Shown in pieces: positions 55,863-64,000 of a DNA stretch of 64,000 bases. The notes beneath the pieces are model-generated. The model saw only the letters and a list, made by a program, of their open reading frames with translations, made no database searches and had not been told where the DNA came from. Both the position numbers and the translations under genes were made by a program. How positions within the stretch are numbered: the stretch's first letter is position 1; every line of letters starts with the position of its first letter. Source of the stretch: Odobenus rosmarus divergens (Eukaryota > Chordata > Mammalia > Carnivora > Odobenidae); contig NW_004450581.1 of the NCBI RefSeq assembly GCF_000321225.1, positions 1,524,565-1,588,564 of the forward strand. The letters run 5' to 3'.

Positions 55863-55915
55863 CACACACACACACATACACACGTGCACGCGCGCGCGCA
55901 CACACACACACACAC
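55863..55915. repeat. 53-nt perfectly alternating pyrimidine-purine tract
   Basis: (CA)n, then CACGTGCACGCGCGCGCGCA, then (CA)n, with no break in alternation: a Z-DNA-prone sequence. Confidence 0.92.
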
Positions 55916-55979
55916 CATACTGTACCCAGATACACCTTTACTTATACATATACATTGACATCTAGATTTCTGCCTGGAT

Positions 55980-56455
55980 GGCATAGTTTGGGTGCTCTCC
56001 GTGAAAACCATTAGCCAACCTTAGACACATACAATGCCATTTTGTCCTGGGCCTTCAAGGGTGGGGGGATGGGAAGCGAGGTCTTTGGGTTTCAAGAAAT
56101 CCGTTTCTAAAAGGTCACAGGCCCCCTTCCCTAGGAAGACATCAGCCATGATTGGTTTCTACTTCTTGAGAGGGAGTGATGACAAGAATTATCCTGAGAC
56201 ACCCCCCCCCCTCCACCACCCTGCAAAAGCCCAGCACATGGTTGAGGCCAGGGAGGCCCCAGAAGAGGGTCATGGATTGCTCAGGTGTTATAGCTTGCCA
56301 TCCTGTAGGGTGTCTACACAGAGCCGGCTATGGCCTAGCAGGGTGCCACTGAGTCTTAGACATGCACATCAATACATGCTGGGGTGTACACACAGCATCA
56401 CACAGACTCGTAAGTTCCCTCCTTTATCACTCCCTCAGGGATTAGACCTATCTGC
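55980..56455. other. Island of unique sequence in the CA-rich area
   Basis: Non-repetitive, moderately GC-rich. Frame 56034-56459 has no recognisable domain. Confidence 0.45.
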
Positions 56456-58016
56456 ATAGGCCCAAGGCCAAATCTTTCTCTCTCTCTCACATACAGACCA
56501 TCAGACCAGCACATGCACAAATACCTACACTTACCCCTACGCATAGGCACACTCACAGCAATGCACACTCACACTGCACTTGGTCCCACGCCTGCACATC
56601 CATTTACTCTCAAACATAGGCGTACATGCATCGCACATATTTACATGACATGATGCCCACGAATGACACACATTCACTCACAAACACAGGTATACATACA
56701 GGCATACTTCCACATGTCCACGGACAGGCAGACTCAACATCACACCCCATGAGACAATGAACAAACAGGACACACAGAGGTGAGCTCCCAAATGTATACA
56801 CACACATACCCAGATGTGACCACATAAGCATTTTCACACACACTCACGTGTGGGTGTATTCATGTACATAAACACCCATTGACCTGCTTGTCAATGAGAC
56901 GATGTATTCATATAGAGACATTGTAATACACATAGATATATACATACAACTGGGAGTGTATGCCTATGATCACATTCACACGCACACAGACATGTGTATC
57001 ATTCATTCCTATATGCACACAACCAGACATGGAGACACAAATGTACTTACAAAACATACTCACACAATCATAATAAGAATGCACACTATGTGTGTTCAAC
57101 ACATGTTCATACACCCATATGAGAAGCTATGCAAACAAATGAAGATTCATTTATATTTAAATTCTCAGATAGATTTGGACACAAAGCTATGTTCACACAC
57201 ATGCACACATGGAAGAAGAGTCACATACTTATACATCTGCACAAGAATTGATAACACTTAGCACATACACATGCAAAGACATACACACACAAACATATGT
57301 ATGGCATGCAAATACATCCACTTACACTGTTCTATGATATATGTTCCAGAATAAATACAAACACACATATACAAATAATTAGAACTACACAGACTGGTAC
57401 ATTCACACACCTGTACATTCAGACAGGCACACACAGCATATTCACACACACACACGCACACACACACACACACACTTAGATGTATATGAACACATGGGCA
57501 AATATAGACATGTTCACTCAAATGCACACACAGCCAGATGTTCACACATACTAGCATATACACACACATGTACACTCATGATCACTCACAGGCTTATCCA
57601 CACTCACACATTCACACTTGTACTCAGAAATTCAGACAAAACACATATTGAGGTATGTGCACCAGGTATTATGAAATCTAGTTACTCATGCATACCACAA
57701 CCAGACTTGCACTCACACATAAGAGTGTACCCACAAACACAATCAGACATGTACCCAAATGCATTCTTTCACCTATGCACATAGCCTTTTGTGCATATAT
57801 ACACAGGCATAGACCCCCCCCACAGCCATACCCATATACAGAATCAAATGTGTACACAATGGCATACCCACAAAATATGTCTTCATGCACAAAACGTGTA
57901 TTCACACACTCCCCCCCACCCACACAGTTAGTTCTCTTTATATGAGGGTGATCATCTACACTAACACTTCCCTAACCAGATGTGAACCCATAGGTCTGTC
58001 TACAGACCTATATACT

Positions 58017-58052
<36 letters not shown>

Positions 58053-58690
58053 TACACACAATTGAAAATGCTGCAGAATCCACATGGACATCAACACACG
58101 GACCTACTCATACACATACATGCCAGACATGCCCACACAGAAGCATACTGACACACACAGACCCTCCCATACATGCATGGACACACACACACATGCCCTC
58201 ACACTCACAAACACACCATTTAGATATACCTATACTCCTGTGCACACATAGGCACACACAAATGTACACAGATACAGCTATATGTTCATCTAATTGGGCA
58301 TGTGCATACCCAGGCATTCCGAAACCCTCCTACTCATATGCATACAACCAGACATGGACACTCAGAGACAAACTGATACCACACACATATACAACTAGAC
58401 ATTCAACAGGCCTGTTGGCTCACAGAAACACAATCTTACTCAGCCTCAGAATCAAACATGCCCATTTGCTCACCCAGACAGACATGCAAAGTCATACCCA
58501 CTCCCCTGTACACACACAAGCCTATCCAGACACTCACACACTTGCACACACCATCGTGTGGTCTGGTTCACACACAGACTCATATACATCCACAATTCCC
58601 ATGGACAAACACATATGCTCACAGACTGCACACGTTCACAGTTACACATATATACCCACTCTCAGGCCCAGATGCCTCTAAACCACAGCC
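56455..58690. repeat. Degenerate CA-rich simple sequence, block 4
   Basis: About 2.2 kb of interrupted CACACA/ACATAC/CAGACA text, with perfect (CA)n runs near 57455-57476 and 58018-58048. Confidence 0.85.
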
Positions 58691-59176
58691 TGGGTCCTCT
58701 CCCTTCCACACCAAATTCTTCTTCAGAAAAGTCTACTCTATACCTCAAAACCCCACCCCTTCCAACTCTCACCACGGGGTCTTCTGGGTCTCAGACTCTC
58801 CCCTCCTCCTCCCCCTCCACTGGCCTTAAGGACCCTCCTCCAGCCACCCACCCCTCACTCAATGTTCCACCACATCTCCACACCCAGAAACCAGCCAGCA
58901 GACCCCACTGTCCCCCCCGAGTCCAGGCTCTAGGTTAGCAAATCCCTGGGACCCATCCCCCCATGGGTCTGACTGCTGCATGGGCCACACCCCAGCTCTA
59001 CCCGAAGCCCTGCGATCTCAGAAGCTTCAGCCTTGTCTCCAGGCACTGCCAACCACTGACCACAGGCCCAACTCTTGCCAAGTCTCCCCTCAACAGGGAG
59101 ACGCCTACATCACCAGGGCCAGGAATGCTGCAGGCTGCAAGCCAGGCCTCTGCTAGCTCAAGGGAGCTCAAGCCTC

Positions 59177-59220
59177 TGTGTGTGTGTGTGTGTGTGTGTG
59201 CACACACACGCGCGTGCACA
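59177..59220. repeat. 44-nt perfectly alternating pyrimidine-purine tract
   Basis: (TG)n, then CACACACACGCGCGTGCACA, unbroken alternation; Z-DNA-prone, about 1.7 kb from the CpG island. Confidence 0.92.
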
Positions 59221-60576
59221 GGGGCAAGTACAGGGAAAGGAGACTGGAGTGGAGTGGGGGTGGGAGGCTCTGCCCATAGCCACCACTTATCACTCCCTAC
59301 AAAGGAAGAGTGACAACATTAAGCTGCTCCAGCCTCCCCTCCACTCCCCAACCTCCATTTGCCTACCCTGGAGAAGAGGGGCCAGTCCCTCCTCCAAATA
59401 ATCAATAACAATATTAATCATGAATAATCAGCAATATCAACCATGAGCTTTGCTGATACCGTTTCAGGGCCACTACTATGCACATCCTTTATTTGCATGC
59501 ACCAACTCATTTAGTCACCACACACGCCCATGATGGAAGGGTTACCGGTCTCTTCGACAGATGGGAAAACTGAGGTTCAATAAGTGGCACACTCTCACTC
59601 AAGTTGCAGAGCTAGTAGTTGGGGGAAGCATCCCAGGAGAATCCACGTTCTCCATGTATCAGGCTTTCCTGCCCTTCCAGACATAGGGATCACTGGCCAC
59701 TGTGCACAAGGCCGTAAGATCTGAGGGTCCCAGTCACAACATGCGCATGTGAAACAGAGATAGAGAGCCTTGGATGGAGGCTGGAGCCCACACTGTGGCC
59801 CTTGCAGGTTGTGTGGCATGGTCCTGGCCCCCACAGAGCCATCAAGCAGCCCGGGGCCTGGAAATGCTTGCCACCCCCACCCCACTTTCCCTACAGCGGC
59901 TTCCTCCCCCCGGGAATCACAGCAATATCTTCAGTGGGGAGCGAGCAAAAGTCTGTGCTACCTGTGGGGAGAGACAGGGGAAAGTAGAAAGGAAGGGAAG
60001 CAGAGAGGGAGGGAAGAAGGAAAGAAAGAGTGGGGGGTGGTCTGCGCTGGGATCGGCTTCTCCGTCATGTCTACCCACCTGCCTGCTCTCACACACAGAG
60101 ACACACATACCCTGCATGCAGGCCAAGGAACCTGGAGGAGAGTGGAGGAGGAGGGAGAGGGGGAGAAGCCAGCTGCAGGAGGCTGAGCCTGCCCAGGGTG
60201 CAGGCACGAGAGCACTGCCAGGCTCCCAGGCATGCCTTCCATTGCTAGCACACAAGGGAATATTAACACAGCCTCATGCCCCAACGTGACCATAATGATA
60301 AAAACAGACCCTGTGTGGGGAGTGGGGAAACAGGTGGTAGGTAGTTCCCTTTCTCATGGGACATTTGGGATTGAGGAAGATGGAGATGGCTAGAGGACTC
60401 TCCAGGCTTGGGTGCCCAAGTAGTCCTTGTGATGGAGTGGGGATGGGGGGTTGGGGACACACTAACCGAGTCAGAGAGACAGAGAGCATGGCAGTGATGG
60501 AGACTCTGAAATATGTGTGGGGAGACAGAAGAGAAATCTCAGCCCCCCCCCCAACCTGGGTGGAGGGATGCTGACT

Positions 60577-60583
60577 ACTTACC
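60577..60583 (-). other. Second candidate 5' splice donor upstream of GPR173
   Basis: Minus strand CCCAG|GTAAGT, a perfect donor; the exon would end at 60583. It may be an alternative first or second non-coding exon of GPR173. Confidence 0.35.
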
Positions 60584-60849
60584 TGGGCTCTCTTAGCAGG
60601 GCTGTCTTGGAATCCGGGGAGGGGGCTCAAGCTGTCTCACCCAGGATAAATCACAGCCCAGGCCACACTGTGGGACCCTCAGTGATCTGGCGGCCAGTGA
60701 CACTCCTGCTTCTGTTGCCGTGGATACAGCAGTCGGGCTGGTCTAAAACGCAGACATCAGGGGAAGCAAGCACCGGAGGGGTGCACCGGGCAGGGCTGGG
60801 GGCGTTGGGGAACACCAAGTGGGCAGCACGCAGCCTTGGGGTGCCCAGC

Positions 60850-62010
60850 TAGGTGGCAGGTGAGGGTCCAGGCAGGTGCTTTTCCCACTACACACTCCCA
60901 CCCCCATCTTCATGCCACCGCCAAGCTGGGAGGGGGGCCAGCTCTGGCCCCTGCTATCCGTCTGCCCGCCTGGCTGCCGGTCCCCCCTCCCCCCGCCCCG
61001 TCTGCCTGCTGGCCGCCGCCTTTTGTCCTCAGAAGACACGGTCCCCGCGGGGCCTCTGCCAAGCCTCTAGCAGATGCTCAGGGGCCAGGGCTCCTCTCTG
61101 GGAGCACTCTGGCCATGGCCTGGGAGAGCCCCAGGTTGGGGGGCTCTCATCCAGGCTCACCCCGCTCCCCAGGCCTGGCGGGGATGGGGAAGAGGTGCAG
61201 GTCCACAGCCAGAGGCAGCAGCAGAGGTGGTGTTGGGGAGGGGATGGACGCCAGAAAGAGGGGGTGGGGTGGAGAGAGAGGCTGGCCTGATAGCTGTGTC
61301 CCGGGTTTTAGATCCGGGTTGAGGAGGGTGGCTCAGAGCATCCGAGGGGGGGGGGTCCTGATGCAAAACGGGGGTACCGTGGGCCTGCCGGAGGCACGCT
61401 CCTGGCCTGGGAACCACCCCAGCTCACACAAATCCAGGTCCCAAGATGTTGGGGACCCCCAGCCTGGACGGGGTATCAGTGGGGAGCCCAGGGCTTTAAG
61501 CTGGACCCCATCCGGCCTGTCTGTCCCCCCCTCTCCTCGATTTGCACGGTCCCTGCCTCAGGGGCGGGCGGGGGAGGAAGGCAGGCAGGGAGGGAGAGGG
61601 AGGGAAGGAGGGAGGCTGAGCAGGCAGGGAGACTCCCAGCCGCCAGCCGGGTCCTCCCTGGGGCGGGGCGGGGCGGGGTGGGGGCTGGTGAGGCTGGGGA
61701 GTCGCGGGCTCGCGGGCTGGCAGACTGGGTGGGGATGCTGGCGTGGCGGCCGTGCTGCCAGGACAATAGCTGGCTGGGGAAGTCAGACTCCGGCCTTTCT
61801 GAGATGCTTGAGGGAGGCACGCGTGGAGGTGGGGAGAGGTGGCCAAGGGGCTGCTGAGAGAGCAACTCACCTGGGCTTACAAGTGCGGAGGAGGCAAGGA
61901 TAGGGGGCCCGGGTCGGGTCGAGGCAGAAAGGTCCTGCGGAAGTTTCTCAAAAGCTTTGGGATGGGAGGGATGCTTAGAGCTCCGCGAGGTAGGATAGAT
62001 TACCTCTTTT
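60850..62010 (-). promoter_or_regulatory. GPR173: CpG island, candidate GPR173 promoter region
   Basis: GC-rich, CpG-rich block with tandem GGGGC boxes at about 61659-61684, 19-20 kb upstream of the GPR173 coding exon and free of interspersed repeats. No other gene is visible nearby. Long open frames across it on both strands reflect GC content, and I do not call them genes. Strand and target are inferred from position. Confidence 0.5.
61865..61871 (-). other. Candidate 5' splice donor of a GPR173 non-coding exon
   Basis: Minus strand CCCAG|GTGAGT, a full consensus donor inside the CpG island; the exon would end at 61871. It could pair with the acceptor at 42072. No transcript evidence is available here. 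Confidence 0.4.
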
Positions 62011-62477
62011 AGAATGGGTTCTGCGGGCATTTTCCCACCAAGGCCTGTGGGCTGGTGGCAGGAGAGGGGCAGGGAACGCTGCTCAGCCCTGAACAGCCTC
62101 TCTCAGGACACCTCCCGGGCCACCCCTACTTTCTCTGTGCCAGTAGACAGGCACATACCCAAGACCATGTTCCAGGACAGCGGAATGGGACAGGTGAGGA
62201 GAAAGCTTAGTAGGCAGAGATTTGAAGACAAGGGAAAAAAGTATTTCTGTCCTGAATGTATTAAACTGGGACCAAATGATGCCGTAGTGGTTCGCTAATT
62301 CATAGCATTCGAAAACTCCAAGTCTCTCCATAGAAACAATTTTTTTTGTTTGTTTCCTTCTCTCACCCATTGGCTCACTCTTAAACATGGCTTCTTGCTA
62401 AGCCCAGTGGTGGGCACTGGAGACACAGGTGAATCAGACTTGCTCTCTGCCCTTAGGAAACTCCTGCCGTGCTTCCA

Positions 62478-62695
62478 ATCTGTGGTGCTGCAGCCCACCT
62501 GCATCCGAATCCCCTGCAGAGCTTGTGAAATGTGGATCCCCAGACCTACTTCCCAGAAATACCAATCTAGGAGGTTTGAGATGAGGCTCCAAAACCTGTA
62601 CTTTGACAAGGCCCTCAGGTGGTTATTTTTATGCCTACGGAAGTTTGGACACCATGCTTTGGAGAGGGAGAAAAACCCATGAGTCAAAGATAAAT
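62478..62695 (+). mobile_element. MER20-like DNA transposon fossil
   Basis: 'ccacctgcatccgaatcccctgcagagcttgtgaaatg' and 'ggaggtttgagatgaggctc' resemble the MER20 (hAT-Charlie) body. Confidence 0.55.
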
Positions 62696-62917
62696 TCACA
62701 GTGGAAGTTAGCAAATATTTTGAACTGACTGATAATGACAATATTATATTTGAAATCCTGTGGGGTGCTGCTAAGGCCATGCTTAGAAATGTATAGCCTT
62801 AAATTTTAATATTATTTTTCAAAAGGTGGCAAATCCATCTCAAAAAGTTAGAAAAAGCAAATTAAACTTAAAGAAAGTAGAAGGAGAGAAATAACAGATA
62901 AGAGTAGAAATCGACAT

Positions 62918-63113
62918 GGGAAGCCTGGGCGGCTCAGTTGGTTAGGTGTCTGCCTTCGGCTCTGGTCATGGTCCCAGGGTCCTGGGATGGAGTCCTGCGC
63001 GGTCAGGATCCTGGCTTAGTGAGAAACCTGTTTCTCCCTCTGCCTGCCGCTCCCCCTGTTTATCCTCTCTCTCTCTCTCTCTCTGACAAATAAATAAAAT
63101 CTTAAAAAAAAAA
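62918..63113 (+). mobile_element. Carnivore SINE
   Basis: Head GGGAAGCCTGGGCGGCTCAG, AAATAAATAAAATCTT tail. Imperfect duplication around AGAAATC(G/A)ACA. Confidence 0.9.
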
Positions 63114-63182
63114 GAGAGAGAAGAAATCAACAAAATAGAAGAACTATTTACAGAGGGGATCAACAAAGCTAAAAGTTGGTTC

Positions 63183-63390
63183 TTTTTTTTTTAAGATTTT
63201 ATTTATTTGACAGAGAGAGAGCATGAGCAGGGGAAGCGGCAGGCAGAGGGAGAGGGAGAAGCAGGCTCCCCACTGAGCAGGAAGCCTGATGCGGGGCGAT
63301 GCGGGGCGATGCGGGGCTCAATCCCAGGACCCCGGGATCATGACCCGAGCTGAAGGCAGACGCTTAATGACTGAGCCACCCAGGTGCCCC
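63183..63390 (-). mobile_element. Carnivore SINE with internal triplication
   Basis: Minus copy, duplication TAAAAGTTGGTTCTTTT. It contains three tandem copies of GATGCGGGGC near 63289-63318. Confidence 0.93.
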
Positions 63391-63671
63391 TAAAAGTTGG
63401 TTCTTTTAAAAAACTAGAAAAATGATAAACCACTAAAACTGATCCAGAAAAAAAGTATATAGAAGGCACATAACTGGTAACAGGAACAAAAGGAGGAAGT
63501 ACAATATGGGTCATGGATACATTAAAATATAAGACAGTATTATGAAGAACTTTGAGCAAATTTGAAAATTTTGCTAAGTGGGAAAATTCCTGGAAAAATA
63601 CAATACACTAAAACTCACACAAGAAAACCAATTTAAATATAAATAATCCTATAACTATTAAATAATTGAAT

Positions 63672-63875
63672 TTATTTTATTTTTTTAAAGATTTTATTTA
63701 TTTATTTGACAGAAAGAGGCAGAGTGAGAGAGGGAACACAAGCAGGGGGAGTGGGAGAGGGAGAAGCAGGCTCTCTGCAGAGCAGGGAGCCCGAGGCGGG
63801 GCTCGATCCCAGGACCCTGGGACCATGACCTGAGCCGAAGGCAGACACTGAACGACTGAGCCACACAGGCGCCCC
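63672..63875 (-). mobile_element. Carnivore SINE
   Basis: Minus copy ending GAGCCACACAGGCGCCCC. Duplication AATAATTGAATTTAT on both sides. Confidence 0.93.
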
Positions 63876-64000
63876 AATAATTGAATTTATAATTAAAAAG
63901 CTTTCCATAGTCCTCCAGATTCGGAGACTGCCAATGGTGAATTCTACAAGATTCTTAAAGAAACTCACTAATTTTCTAATTTTGTACAAATTCTTCCAGG

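Larger units (their letters stand above)
58691..60849. other. Unique intronic sequence, MIR, alternating tract
   Basis: Moderately GC-rich, no gene recognised. A MIR lies at about 59450-59660 ('gacagatgggaaaactgaggttcaataagtgg'), a GA-rich patch at 59980-60030. Confidence 0.5.

Noticed and set aside
53290..58690. CRISPR-like or telomere-like interpretation of the repeated CA-rich DNA
   Set aside because: Units are imperfect, spacing is irregular, there are no constant direct repeats and no TTAGGG arrays, and the genome is mammalian.
60836..61903. 355-codon plus-strand frame in the CpG island, with a 184-codon minus frame over its right end
   Set aside because: GC-rich DNA has few stop codons. 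Both frames are Gly/Arg/Pro/Ser-rich with no domain, and they overlap each other.

Overview
This is a window of a mammalian X chromosome. The repeats point to a caniform carnivore, probably an arctoid (bear, seal or mustelid group): about 20 copies of a tRNA-derived carnivore SINE with a 'GGGGCGCCTGGGTGGCTCAG' head, a CT-rich body and an AAATAAA tail, and no copies of the dog-specific SINEC_Cf type. There are no bacterial-style operons; genes are interrupted by introns and occupy a small part of the window.

Two protein-coding genes are clear, both on the minus strand. GPR173 (SREB3), an orphan class A receptor, has an uninterrupted 373-codon coding exon at 40853-41974 with a splice acceptor at 42071/42072. 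TSPYL2 (CDA1/CINAP), a nucleosome-assembly-family nuclear protein, is reconstructed as seven coding exons between 36697 and 30407, every junction with consensus GT/AG and consistent phase, giving 751 residues. Read right to left, the order GPR173, TSPYL2 matches human Xp11.22, where KANTR and then KDM5C follow. The region left of TSPYL2 fits KANTR: a CpG-rich promoter-like block at 25.0-25.6 kb with four CCAAT boxes in one orientation and a perfect splice donor at 25010/25009, and farther left a 76-codon hydrophobic minus-strand frame (9598-9828) antisense to an ancient L1, resembling the small membrane protein annotated at KANTR. KDM5C was not found.

Layout. 0-24 kb: mostly ancient L1 (two long plus-strand elements, about 7.5-14.8 and 15.9-20.7 kb), L2, MIR and nested carnivore SINEs; this is the presumed KANTR body, with the large L1s antisense to it. 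25-29.8 kb: two separate CpG-rich promoter-like blocks. 29.86-36.7 kb: TSPYL2, with two degenerate minisatellites in intron 1. 36.7-37.2 kb: TSPYL2 promoter with five CCAAT boxes. 40.85-42.07 kb: last exon of GPR173. 42.1-60.8 kb: presumed 5' intron of GPR173, with long purine-rich tracts, an RPS3A processed pseudogene, L1 3' ends and about 12 kb dominated by degenerate CA-rich simple sequence. 60.8-62.0 kb: CpG island with candidate GPR173 5' exon donors. 62-64 kb: repeats.

All homology statements come from reading the sequence against remembered family features; no search was run. I see no CRISPR array, viral gene, functional tRNA or rRNA gene, or new enzymatic system.
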